Assembly (NCBI GenBank): GCA_024402505.1
Contig: JAKSTP010000012.1
Coordinates: 1 to 62,294, forward strand
Reading direction: 5' to 3'
From: Treponema sp.
GTDB taxonomy: Bacteria > Spirochaetota > Spirochaetia > Treponematales > Treponemataceae
Length of the DNA stretch: 62,294 nucleotides
Under the pieces are notes generated by a model. It searched no databases, was not told the DNA's origin, and saw only the letters and a program-made list of their open reading frames with translations. The translations under genes and the position numbers were made by a program. Of this stretch, positions 8,558 through 17,203 are shown in pieces (the first letter of the stretch is position 1; every line of letters begins with the position of its first letter).

Positions 8558-9262
8558 TCAGCCGCCAAGATAAGCAGCTTTTACAGCAGGGTCAGAAATA
8601 AGGTCAGATGCATTGCCGCTTTTTGTAATGGCGCCTGTTTCAAGAATGTAAGCACGGTCTGCAATTGAAAGTGCTTTCATAGCATTCTGTTCAACCAGAA
8701 GGATTGTAGTTCCATCATTATTGATACGCTGTACGATATTAAAAATTTCGTCTACAAAAATAGGTGCAAGACCCATGGAAGGTTCATCCAGAAGCAGAAG
8801 TTCAGGCTGAGCCATAAGAGCACGTCCCATGGCAAGCATCTGAAGTTCACCACCGGAAAGTGTACCGGCATTCTGTCGGAGACGTTCTTTAAGACGTGGG
8901 AAGTATTCAAAAACCCGTTCCTGATCCTGCTTTATACCGGCCTTGTCTTTTCGAAGATAGGCACCCAGTTCCAGGTTTTCTTTTACAGAAAGATTCAAAA
9001 AAATGCGTCGTCCTTCCGGAACCTGAATCAGATGGCGGGTAACAATCTTATCGGCGCTCATTGAAGTAATATCTTCACCTTTGAATGTTACAGAACCGCT
9101 CTGCTTTTTGATGATATTTGAAAGTGCGTGAAGCGTTGTGGTTTTTCCGGCCCCGTTGGATCCAATCAATGTGATGATTTCACCCTTTTCTACGTTGAAG
9201 GAAATACCTTTAAGAGCAACAATAGCTCCGTAATTTACGCAAAGATTTTCTACTTTTAACAT
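8558..9262 (-). CDS. livF: Branched-chain amino acid ABC transporter, ATP-binding protein LivF
   Basis: A 234-residue ABC ATPase of the LivF type. Walker A is GSNGAGKTT near residue 33, the signature is LSGGELQMLAMGRALM near residue 134, and Walker B is LLLLDEPSMGLAP. It powers uptake of branched-chain amino acids together with LivG, the permeases LivH and LivM, and a periplasmic binding protein. It is the last gene of the livHMGF run, with 11 bp between it and livG. Confidence 0.93.
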   Translation of the reverse strand: MLKVENLCVNYGAIVALKGISFNVEKGEIITLIGSNGAGKTTTLHALSNIIKKQSGSVTFKGEDITSMSADKIVTRHLIQVPEGRRIFLNLSVKENLELGAYLRKDKAGIKQDQERVFEYFPRLKERLRQNAGTLSGGELQMLAMGRALMAQPELLLLDEPSMGLAPIFVDEIFNIVQRINNDGTTILLVEQNAMKALSIADRAYILETGAITKSGNASDLISDPAVKAAYLGG

Positions 9263-9273
9263 GATGAAATCTC

Positions 9274-10059
9274 CTATGAGTTGCCAAGATAGGCTTTGAT
9301 TACCTGAGGATTATTCTTAATATCTTCAGGACCGCCTTCAGCAATAATGTGACCATAATCCAGAACCATAATGCGTTCACAGATTCCCATAACAAATTTC
9401 ATATCGTGTTCAATCAGAAGTACAGTAAGATCAAACTCTTTTCGGATGCGTTCAATCATTACTCGCAATTCTTCAGTTTCCTGAGGGTTCATACCGGCGG
9501 CAGGTTCATCCAGAAGCAGGATTCTTGGATTTGAAGCCAGAGCTCGGGCAATTTCCAGTTTTCGCTGTTCACCGTAAGGAAGGTTTTTGGCCAGTTCATC
9601 TTTTTTATTCTGAATGTTCAAAACTGAAAGAAGTTCGTTTACCTTCTGATCCATAAGCTTTTCGTTGCGGCGGAAACGTGGAGTTCTTAAAAGTACGTCA
9701 AAAGGATTGCAGATGCGCTGGTTGTGAAGTGCAATGCGTACGTTATCGGCAACAGTCAGGTTTCCAAAAAGGCGGATATTCTGGAAGGTTCGTGCAATAC
9801 CAAGTTTATTCAACTGAGCAGGACTCATTTTGTTGGTAATGTAGATCTTGTCTTTTCGGTCGGTAAAGGAGATCTGTCCGCTTGTAGGAGTGTAGATTCC
9901 CGAAAGCATGTTGAAGATTGTAGTTTTACCGGCCCCGTTTGGACCAATAAGACCAACCAGTTCACCGTGTTTCAATTCGCAGGAGAAACCGCTAACAGCA
10001 CAAAGTCCGCCAAAAATAATGGAAATATCGGATGCTTTCAATACTGTGTTATCGCTCAT
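9274..10059 (-). CDS. livG: Branched-chain amino acid ABC transporter, ATP-binding protein LivG
   Basis: A 261-residue ABC ATPase with Walker A GPNGAGKTT near residue 37, a LivG-type insertion (PFDVLLRTPRFRRNE, about residues 112-126), a modified signature (LPYGEQRKLEIARALA) and Walker B LLLDEPAAGMNP. The insertion and the GEQR signature separate LivG from LivF. Its start overlaps the livM stop by one base (at 10059), so the two are translationally coupled. Confidence 0.93.
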   Translation of the reverse strand: MSDNTVLKASDISIIFGGLCAVSGFSCELKHGELVGLIGPNGAGKTTIFNMLSGIYTPTSGQISFTDRKDKIYITNKMSPAQLNKLGIARTFQNIRLFGNLTVADNVRIALHNQRICNPFDVLLRTPRFRRNEKLMDQKVNELLSVLNIQNKKDELAKNLPYGEQRKLEIARALASNPRILLLDEPAAGMNPQETEELRVMIERIRKEFDLTVLLIEHDMKFVMGICERIMVLDYGHIIAEGGPEDIKNNPQVIKAYLGNS

Positions 10060-11087
10060 TATTCAGCCTCCTTAGCAGTTTCTTTGTTTGATTTTTTTAA
10101 CTTCGACGGAATGCTTTTGAACCAGGCAATGGAATCATTTTTGAGCCAGTCGAATGCTATTACAAAAGAGAATTCTTTCTTTCCCATAAGTCCCTGTGGT
10201 CGGAAAAGCATTACGATGATAAGGATTACAGGATAGAAAAGCAGACGGTAATCTTTAAGGAATCGGAGGATTTCCTGCAGGTAAGTAAGAACAAAGGCTG
10301 CAAGAACACTTCCGGAGGTTGATCCCATACCACCAAGTACTACGAAAATAAGGAAGTCGATACTTTTTGTGAAGGAAGCCTGATCAGGCTTTACAAAACC
10401 GATAAATGGAGCGTAAAGGGCACCACCAATACCTGCAACAAAGGAAGCAATTACAAAGCCAATCATCTTGTATTTGAAAACTGAGATCCCCGAACTGTTG
10501 GCGGCAATTTCATCTTCACGAACGGCAAGAATAGCACGACCGTAAGTAGAACGGACAAAATTCTGTACAAGAATGATGAGAGCTGTAAGAACCCCGATAA
10601 TCACAAGATAGGCTATTGTAGGATTCAATGTGAGGATTGTGGTAAACTGCTTTCCGTTTGGTCCCCCTGTCCATTTTTTAAGGTTGATCAGAACAACGCG
10701 GATAATTTCACCAAAACCAAGTGTAACGATGGCAAGATAGTCACCTTCCAGTTTCAGTGTAGGGAACCCGATAAGGAAGCCAAAGAAGGCAGTAATGAGT
10801 CCGGCCAGAAGAATGCTTACTGGAAGAGGAATGTGAAGATCTGCAGAAAGAATGATTGTGGCATAAGCACCAATGGCCATAAAACCGGCCTGTCCCAAAG
10901 AAAGCTGGCCTGTAATACCACAGATGATGTTTACCGAAAGTGCCATAATGGCATAAACGCCAGACAGTGTAAGAATCTGGGCTGTATAGGCGCCAATGAG
11001 CCCTGCCTGAATAAGGATTGTTGGAAGGGCAACTGCAAGAACTGCAACAACGCCCGGAATAATCATATTTCGTGTCTGTTTTAACAA
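10059..11087 (-). CDS. livM: Branched-chain amino acid ABC transporter, permease LivM
   Basis: A 342-residue inner-membrane permease with about 8-9 hydrophobic segments. It carries the LivM-type sequences GQLSLGQAGFMAIGAY near residue 64 and VVLGGMGSTSGSVLAA near residue 252, the latter facing the ATPases. An AGGAGG ribosome site precedes the ATG. The gap to livH (11088-11166) contains palindromic DNA, which is unusual inside this otherwise tight operon. A charged 25-residue tail follows the last membrane segment. Confidence 0.93.
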   Translation of the reverse strand: MLKQTRNMIIPGVVAVLAVALPTILIQAGLIGAYTAQILTLSGVYAIMALSVNIICGITGQLSLGQAGFMAIGAYATIILSADLHIPLPVSILLAGLITAFFGFLIGFPTLKLEGDYLAIVTLGFGEIIRVVLINLKKWTGGPNGKQFTTILTLNPTIAYLVIIGVLTALIILVQNFVRSTYGRAILAVREDEIAANSSGISVFKYKMIGFVIASFVAGIGGALYAPFIGFVKPDQASFTKSIDFLIFVVLGGMGSTSGSVLAAFVLTYLQEILRFLKDYRLLFYPVILIIVMLFRPQGLMGKKEFSFVIAFDWLKNDSIAWFKSIPSKLKKSNKETAKEAE

Positions 11088-11098
11088 ATTAACCTCCT

Positions 11099-11164
11099 GA
11101 GTTTTCGTTAAGCCGAGCGCGGTTTGCGAGGCAGAAAACTCACTGGTAAAGCCGAAGGCTTTAC
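11099..11164. repeat. Paired inverted repeats between livH and livM
   Basis: Two nested hairpins fill this gap: GAGTTTTC (11099-11106) with GAAAACTC (11134-11141), and GTAAAGCC (11146-11153) with GGCTTTAC (11157-11164). There is no T-tract after the second on the minus strand, so it is not a classic terminator. It could be an extragenic palindromic insertion, or a stem that tunes or stabilises the livH-livM message. Confidence 0.6.
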
Positions 11165-11166
11165 AC

Positions 11167-12051
11167 CTATACTTTTACAACCCGTTTTTTACCGAAGATA
11201 CCTGTTGGTTTTACCAGGAGAACGATAATCAGAATTGAGAAGGAAATGGCATCTGCATACTGAGAAGAGATGAATCCTTTTGTAAGAGTTTCAGCAACGC
11301 CAAGAAGAACACCACCCAGCATAGCACCAGGAATTGATCCGATTCCACCAAGAACGGCAGCAACGAAGGCTTTTAATCCAGGCATGTAACCCATCATTGG
11401 ATCAACCTGAGGATAAGCTGTAGCGTAAAGAACACCGCCTGCACCGGCAAGAATTGATCCGATTACAAAAGTGATGGCAATTGTTCGGTTTACGTTGATT
11501 CCCATAAGGCTTGAAGCCTGAAGATCAAAACTAACAGCCTGCATGGCTTTTCCGGTTTTTGTGTAATTTACCAGAACATTCAGAAGCACCATAAGAACAA
11601 CTGAAGAAATAATAACGATGCACTGAAGGTTTGAAACGCTTACCGGGCCCAGCTGGAAGTTTACACTGTTCATTGTAGGATACTGACGTGGGTTTGGTCC
11701 AACAAAAGGAAGAACGCGCATTACATTCTGAAGAATAAGTTCCACAGCAATTGCAGTAATAAGTGAGTTCAAGCGAGGAGCGGTTCGAAGGGGACGATAG
11801 GCAAATCTTTCAATAACAAGGGAAAGAAGTGCACAAAAAAGCATGGCACCTAAAAAGCCTAGAAGAAGGCCTGGAATTCCAGGATTCATGGCTCTAAGAA
11901 TAAAATAACCTGTATAGGCGCCTACCATCATAACATCGCCATGAGCAAAGTTGATGAGTTTTACGATTCCGTAAACCATGGTATAGCCAAGAGCAATGAG
12001 AGCGTAAATACTTCCCAGTGAAAGGCCGTTTACCAGCTGCTGTAAAAACAT
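11167..12051 (-). CDS. livH: Branched-chain amino acid ABC transporter, permease LivH
   Basis: A 294-residue permease with about eight membrane segments. The N-terminal family pattern LVNGLSLGSIYALIALGYTM is followed by MVYGIVKLINFAHGD, and the ATPase-contacting loop AAVLGGIGSIPGAMLGG lies near residue 234. It is the first gene of livHMGF. An AAGGAGA ribosome site is at 12058-12064, and an AT-rich upstream region to 12127 probably holds the operon promoter. The binding protein LivJ/K is not in this operon; a candidate is encoded 11.6 kb away at 23639-24784. Confidence 0.94.
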   Translation of the reverse strand: MFLQQLVNGLSLGSIYALIALGYTMVYGIVKLINFAHGDVMMVGAYTGYFILRAMNPGIPGLLLGFLGAMLFCALLSLVIERFAYRPLRTAPRLNSLITAIAVELILQNVMRVLPFVGPNPRQYPTMNSVNFQLGPVSVSNLQCIVIISSVVLMVLLNVLVNYTKTGKAMQAVSFDLQASSLMGINVNRTIAITFVIGSILAGAGGVLYATAYPQVDPMMGYMPGLKAFVAAVLGGIGSIPGAMLGGVLLGVAETLTKGFISSQYADAISFSILIIVLLVKPTGIFGKKRVVKV

Positions 12052-12127
12052 TTATACAGTCTCCTTTTTGTATATAATTTTCACTTTTATTTAACAAATT
12101 ATAATAGCGATTAAGTATATCGGAAAA

Positions 12128-12156
12128 TTGAAAAAAAAACAATTTACCTATATAAT
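12128..12156 (+). promoter_or_regulatory. Sigma-70 promoter of the 12164 gene (leaderless arrangement)
   Basis: TTGAAA (12128-12133) and TATAAT (12151-12156) are separated by exactly 17 bp. Transcription should start about 7 nt after the -10 box, at or within 1-2 nt of the ATG at 12164. The TTG at 12128, another possible in-frame start, lies in the -35 box and cannot be the start of this transcript. Confidence 0.78.
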
Positions 12157-12163
12157 GGAGATT

Positions 12164-13723
12164 ATGGATATTGGAACACCGGAAAAAGACAAGAAAGTTC
12201 AGTCTCAGAAACAGAGTTTTTTGCAGACCCTGTTTGGTAATCTTTTTGGAGGCAGCGGTCCTGACGCCGAAAACCGCAAGCGCATTAAAGCCATTGCTAA
12301 AGTTTTCTCAAAAACCCGCTATCACAATTTTTACAAAACCTCTTCTTCCGAAATACTTCCGCCTTTTGCAAAGCTTTTCTATGATGTTTACAAAATCATT
12401 GCACCTACCCAGATGGCATTCAAAAATATCCAGAACAAAAATCTTATTAAACATCAGATCATCAGCTACAGCCTTTCAGAAAAACAGACAGAACTTCTGG
12501 AACACCTGAACGAAGAAAAAATCCAGGAAATGGCAAAGAAAGTGCCTCTTGAAAGAATCCGTTCACAGATTGAAGAAGACTTTGAAACCTTCAGCCAGGG
12601 TTTTGATTCCCAGAGAGCATTCCTTATTGAAAGCACCTTCAAGGCCTACACTGCCCTCTACGATTTCTGCATGTTCGACTATTATTTCATGCTCAAGAAA
12701 TTCTCTTCAAAAATCCAGGAATACAACTTCAACTCAACACCGGTTTTTGAAAAAATCACAGCGGACTACATTCTGGACGACCTTAAGGATTTTTCTACCA
12801 TCCTTTACTCAATTCCAGGGGACCTTTACTGGGACAACCTGTTCAATATGTTCAAGGAACGGAATATGACCGCCCTGAACCAGAATACCTGGCGAAAGGT
12901 TCTTTCAAAAATGAAGGGCATTCAGGCTTCCAACGCCTTTGAAATGATTGTTCAGATTGCTTCAAAAGATCCAAAATACAGAGTTCGCATTGTTGAACAC
13001 ACTGAAACCATTGTGGACACTTACCTTGAAAAACTGGAAGGCGAGGTTTTCAGTGCCATCAATAAACTGGAAGATGAACAGCGTTCTTCCAAAGCCAGCA
13101 ACATTTCCGGCCAGATTTTTGGCGGCGGAGATATTCAGGTTCTTAAAAACTACACCGAAGCAAACAATGCGGTTTTCCAGAAAAAGGAACTGGATCTTTT
13201 TGAATACACAGAAAGCCTGAACTACATTGCGGCCTTCCTTAATCAGTTTGTAAAAAAAGATCTCCACGAATATTCCGACATTGTACTTATCCGCGGACAG
13301 TGGGACACTTCTCTTGCACAGCCTATGTCACAGGCCTTCCAGGACCTTCTGGCACTTTCTTCACAGATTGAAGAACTGGACGAAGCACTTGCAGAAGAAG
13401 GAACTATGGGTATGAAAATCAAAAACCTTCTTCCACAAATGAGCCATGATCCGGGGGCTGAAAATATTATAAACCGGGTTATTTCCGATTCAAACGAGCG
13501 TGCCAAAGAATATGTTACTGAAGGTACCAAAAACCTCATTACCATCGGCAAAATGATTAAACAGCTTATTGATGACCACCAGAGCAAAAAGCCGGTTATC
13601 GTTCAGAACTGGAAGGAACTGGAAAAATTCGGCGAAAAGCCTCTTAAAGTGTTCGAAGTGGAAATCTACAAAAAGATTTACTATTTTGTACAGCTTATGC
13701 AGACCTGCATGAGAAACAACTAG
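12164..13723 (+). CDS. Conserved spirochaete-type protein of unknown function (DUF5312-like)
   Basis: A 519-residue, mostly helical, charged protein with no signal peptide. The start was set at the ATG of MDIGTPEKDKK because a promoter covers the upstream in-frame codons. Visible parts are an N-terminal low-complexity segment with FGNLFGGSG (residues 20-28) and long amphipathic helices throughout. No catalytic motif stands out. From memory it resembles an uncharacterised family seen in treponemes (DUF5312), but this was not searched. It is flanked by the divergent liv operon and convergent uvrC, and is probably transcribed alone. Confidence 0.8.
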   Translation: MDIGTPEKDKKVQSQKQSFLQTLFGNLFGGSGPDAENRKRIKAIAKVFSKTRYHNFYKTSSSEILPPFAKLFYDVYKIIAPTQMAFKNIQNKNLIKHQIISYSLSEKQTELLEHLNEEKIQEMAKKVPLERIRSQIEEDFETFSQGFDSQRAFLIESTFKAYTALYDFCMFDYYFMLKKFSSKIQEYNFNSTPVFEKITADYILDDLKDFSTILYSIPGDLYWDNLFNMFKERNMTALNQNTWRKVLSKMKGIQASNAFEMIVQIASKDPKYRVRIVEHTETIVDTYLEKLEGEVFSAINKLEDEQRSSKASNISGQIFGGGDIQVLKNYTEANNAVFQKKELDLFEYTESLNYIAAFLNQFVKKDLHEYSDIVLIRGQWDTSLAQPMSQAFQDLLALSSQIEELDEALAEEGTMGMKIKNLLPQMSHDPGAENIINRVISDSNERAKEYVTEGTKNLITIGKMIKQLIDDHQSKKPVIVQNWKELEKFGEKPLKVFEVEIYKKIYYFVQLMQTCMRNN

Positions 13724-13734
13724 AACTTTCTGAT

Positions 13735-15690
13735 TTAGTCCAAAGCGCTGCTGGCAAGATCGCTGATGTAACCGGCGTAGGCGGCAGTTTCCTTTGTTGT
13801 TCCTGCCACATTAAGACTTTTCTTCTGTTCCTCTTTTTTAGCGTTTCGTTTTTCAAGCAAAGCCCTTGCTTCCATTAAAATAGAAGAAGCTCCGTCTGCA
13901 CGCACATGGACAGTCTGGGCAATTTCGCTTTCACTTGCGCTGCAAAGATTTTCAAGAGTCGTATATTTTTTCTGAAGTACAATCGCTTTCTTAGGACCGA
14001 TTCCAGATATTTCCAGGAAGATGGAATCAACATTTTCTTTTGTACGAAGATTCTGGTTTCGGCTTGTGGCAAAACGGTGGGTTTCATCACGGACCCGCTG
14101 AAGAAGGCGCAGTGCATCGCTTCGTTTTGGAAGGCACACCGGTTTTGAAGCGTGGGGCAGCCAGATTTCTTCATCCCGTTTTGCAAGACCTGCTACAGGA
14201 ATATCTAGACTTAAGGCCTGGAGCACCTGATAAACTGCATTTACCTGACCAATACCACCATCAATAAGAATAAGATCCGGCAGTTCACTCTGTTCATTCA
14301 GAAGACGGGTGTAACGGCGGGAAACAGCTTCTTTCATGGAAGCAAAGTCATCAATAAGACCGTCGGTGGTTTTCAGGCGGAAGTAACGGTAATTTTTCTT
14401 ATCAGGGTTTCCATTATAAAAACTGATGAGGGATGCTACGGGGAATTTTCCGCCGATATGGGCAATATCAAAACCTTCAATGCGCACAGGAAGAGAAGGC
14501 AGCTCAAGAAGATTTTTAAGTTCTTCCATGGCAGGATTGTCTCCCCTTTCCCGAAGACGGCGAACAATATCTTCACGGGCATTCTGAAAAGCCATGTTCA
14601 TGGCAGCTTTATGGCGGCCGGCACTTTCCATTTCATCAGTAACAAGAACAATCTGGGTGTCGCATTGGAAAACTTCCTGAACCCAGCGGGTAACAATGTC
14701 CATTCCGCTTTGTGTAGGAACGTAGATTACTGGAGGAAGTGCGTTTCCTTCACCGTAATACACGTTCATAAATTCGGAAAGAAGTTCGTCATCTTCATTA
14801 AGGCTTTCTTCCCGGAAATTGTTTCTTCCCAAAAGTTTTCCGTGGCGGATTTTAAGAACCGTAAAGCTTACTAGTTCCCCTTCCCTGTAATGAGCAATGT
14901 AATCGCAGTCGGTGGAATCAAAGGTTTCAACTACATTCTGATTTTTCATAACCATAAGTGCCTTGATTCCATCACGAAGACGGGCTGCCTTTTCAAAGTT
15001 CAGTTCCTTTGCGGCGGCCTTCATTTCATCAGTGAGTTTTTGAATTGCACTGTCTCCCTTTTCTGATGAACTACCCTTCTGTGCATCATTTTCCTCAAGG
15101 AGACTTGAAATTTCGCCGACATATTCATTGTAGGACTCTTCTGAAATTTTCGAGCAGCACGGAGCCTTGCACTGACCCATGTGGTAGTAAAGGCAGGGTG
15201 ATGAACGGGTTTTGAAAGTTCTGCAACGGCGCAAAGGATACAGGCGGAAAATTGCATCAATAAAAGTGTCCAAAGCGTAGGCATCGGGGAAAGGTCCAAA
15301 ATACTGTGAACCGTCCTGAAGAACAGAACGTGTCTTGAAGATGCGGGGAAAATCTTCATTGGTAATGCGCAGTACAGGATAACTCTTTCCGTCCTTGAGA
15401 CAGATGTTGTAACGCGGGTTGTACTTTTTGATAAGATTATTTTCCAGCAAAAGAGCTTCGTATTCGTTTGCAGTGGTAATGTACTCAATTGATGAGGCGT
15501 GGGCTATTAAAAGACGGGTCTTAATATCTTTCTTTCCCGAAAAGTAGGATGACAACCTGTTCTTTAGATTTTTAGCCTTCCCTACATAAATAACGGTTTC
15601 CTCGGGATTTCTCCAGAGGTATACTCCGCTTGATAAAGGAGCTTTCAGAGCTGTTTCGTGTAATGTGTCGAAAACGGTTTTGGCTGTCAT
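13735..15690 (-). CDS. uvrC: Excinuclease ABC subunit C
   Basis: A 651-residue UvrC, of typical length. The GIY-YIG nuclease domain is N-terminal (SSGVYLWRNPEETVIYVGKA then NLKNRLSSYF, residues 20-50), a UVR motif (EMKAAAKELNFEKAARLRD) lies near residue 228, and the RNase H-like nuclease domain begins IEGFDIAHIGGK near residue 408. A C-terminal helix-hairpin-helix (ISGIGPKKAI) follows. UvrC makes both incisions in nucleotide excision repair. Its ATG is only 4 bp from the divergent ATG at 15695, so its promoter must lie inside the neighbouring coding region; a TATAAT on the minus strand at 15702-15707 is a candidate. Confidence 0.97.
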   Translation of the reverse strand: MTAKTVFDTLHETALKAPLSSGVYLWRNPEETVIYVGKAKNLKNRLSSYFSGKKDIKTRLLIAHASSIEYITTANEYEALLLENNLIKKYNPRYNICLKDGKSYPVLRITNEDFPRIFKTRSVLQDGSQYFGPFPDAYALDTFIDAIFRLYPLRRCRTFKTRSSPCLYYHMGQCKAPCCSKISEESYNEYVGEISSLLEENDAQKGSSSEKGDSAIQKLTDEMKAAAKELNFEKAARLRDGIKALMVMKNQNVVETFDSTDCDYIAHYREGELVSFTVLKIRHGKLLGRNNFREESLNEDDELLSEFMNVYYGEGNALPPVIYVPTQSGMDIVTRWVQEVFQCDTQIVLVTDEMESAGRHKAAMNMAFQNAREDIVRRLRERGDNPAMEELKNLLELPSLPVRIEGFDIAHIGGKFPVASLISFYNGNPDKKNYRYFRLKTTDGLIDDFASMKEAVSRRYTRLLNEQSELPDLILIDGGIGQVNAVYQVLQALSLDIPVAGLAKRDEEIWLPHASKPVCLPKRSDALRLLQRVRDETHRFATSRNQNLRTKENVDSIFLEISGIGPKKAIVLQKKYTTLENLCSASESEIAQTVHVRADGASSILMEARALLEKRNAKKEEQKKSLNVAGTTKETAAYAGYISDLASSALD

Positions 15691-15694
15691 TTGT

Positions 15695-17203
15695 ATGAAA
15701 AATTATATCAGAAAAATTACAGGATTTGTAGTTCTGGCTTTTGCTGCAGGCACTTCTCTTTCGGCCAAAGAATATGTTATTGGCGGTGAAAAAGGATGGG
15801 ATAACCTGAATGTTACCAGCAATCTTACAACCGCAAAAGGACGTTACGGATACGAAAGTCTGGAAGTTGCACCAAGCGGATTTACCAGCGACTCCTGGAC
15901 CGACCTTATTGTAAATTTTGAAAATCCTTCCAATCCTATTGATTTTGGAAACTATTCCATTGTGCAGAACAGTCTTGCTTCCGTAGCCGACACAACTCTT
16001 GGTAAAACCTGCGGTCTTTCCCGAACAAAAGGCGGCATCACATTAAAAGGATATGACTACACTTTGTTTGGATCAGAAGGACTTACAGGTTCTTTTTCAA
16101 TTGAATTCTGGCTTAATCCTTCACTGGTAGAAAACGGCGAAACTATTTTCCAGTGGCATTCTTCAAGAAACGTAGACAACCGCATCCTTTTCCAGCAGAT
16201 TGGAGCAACTTTCAACAGCGGAAAACTTGAATGGTCACTTTCCAACATTTTTGATCTTTTTTACGAGGGCACATCAGACCTTAAACTAAAAGGCACCACA
16301 ACCATCATTCCAAAAACCTGGAGCTGCCATGTAATCAGTTTTGATTCTGAAACAGGCATCCTTGAATATCTGGTAAACGGCCTTGTAGAAGACATAAAAT
16401 ACATTACATCAACAGGCCACGAAGAAGGGGACATTTCTCATCCTATTCTTGGAGTTGCCGCAGAATTCGACCTGGTTCCTGATTACACAGGAAAAATCGA
16501 CGACTTCAGAATCATGCGCCGCCCTTACACCGCCGGAAAATACCAGTCTGCAGAAATGGCAGGTTCCCTTGATCACATGAAATATGTTCGCACCGGTGGA
16601 CATTTTGAAACAAAGCCTATCCGCATTTCAAAAGGCTGCACACTGAACTCCATTACAGCCGAAATGAACGTACCTGGCGAAACTGCCGTAGAACTTTACG
16701 TGCGCTCAGGAGAAAATTTCTACAACTGGACAGCCGACTATCCGGAATGGAAAATTGTTGAAAGCGGAGAAGAACTTTCCGGCATTACAGGACTTTATTT
16801 CCAGGTAGCAGGAAATCTTTTCCCGGACGGAAACGGCAATTCCACACCAAACCTTACACAGATTACACTTGATTACACTGAACTTCCTGAACCACTTCCA
16901 CCATTTTCCATCAATGCAGTGGCCGGTGACAAATGTGTTACAATTTCATGGAATGCATCTGTTGATGAAACCACCGGAGGATATTATCTTTATTATGGAA
17001 ACCGCAGCGGAGAATATCTTGGTCGTGTAGCACTTGAAGGAAACTCCCCTGTAAATGTAGGAAATACAACCAGCTTCACACTGACAGGACTTGATAACGG
17101 AACAATTTACTATTTTGCCGTAGCATCCTGGTCCAAATATGACAAAAGCGTAACGGGAAATCTTTCGAAAGAAGTATTTGCCCGCCCTAGGAGTAAAAAA
17201 TAA
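15695..17203 (+). CDS. Exported LamG-like and fibronectin type III domain protein
   Basis: The 502-residue protein starts at the ATG of MKNYIRKITG, chosen because a signal peptide (h-region GFVVLAFAAGTSL, cleavage after LSA) begins there. Residues 85-290 resemble a laminin G/concanavalin-type jelly roll (SIEFWLNPSL, ISFDSETGILEYLVNG, GKIDDFRIMRRPY), a fold that often binds carbohydrate. Residues 405-495 form a fibronectin type III domain (VTISWNAS, FTLTGLDNGTIYYFAV). It is probably periplasmic or surface-exposed. The stop overlaps the start of the TPR gene (TAATG), so the two are co-translated. Specific function unknown. Confidence 0.83.
   Translation: MKNYIRKITGFVVLAFAAGTSLSAKEYVIGGEKGWDNLNVTSNLTTAKGRYGYESLEVAPSGFTSDSWTDLIVNFENPSNPIDFGNYSIVQNSLASVADTTLGKTCGLSRTKGGITLKGYDYTLFGSEGLTGSFSIEFWLNPSLVENGETIFQWHSSRNVDNRILFQQIGATFNSGKLEWSLSNIFDLFYEGTSDLKLKGTTTIIPKTWSCHVISFDSETGILEYLVNGLVEDIKYITSTGHEEGDISHPILGVAAEFDLVPDYTGKIDDFRIMRRPYTAGKYQSAEMAGSLDHMKYVRTGGHFETKPIRISKGCTLNSITAEMNVPGETAVELYVRSGENFYNWTADYPEWKIVESGEELSGITGLYFQVAGNLFPDGNGNSTPNLTQITLDYTELPEPLPPFSINAVAGDKCVTISWNASVDETTGGYYLYYGNRSGEYLGRVALEGNSPVNVGNTTSFTLTGLDNGTIYYFAVASWSKYDKSVTGNLSKEVFARPRSKK

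Noticed and set aside
12128..12163. Extended N-terminus (TTG start) of the 12164 gene
   Set aside because: The TTG is part of the -35 box and the added codons lie within the promoter.
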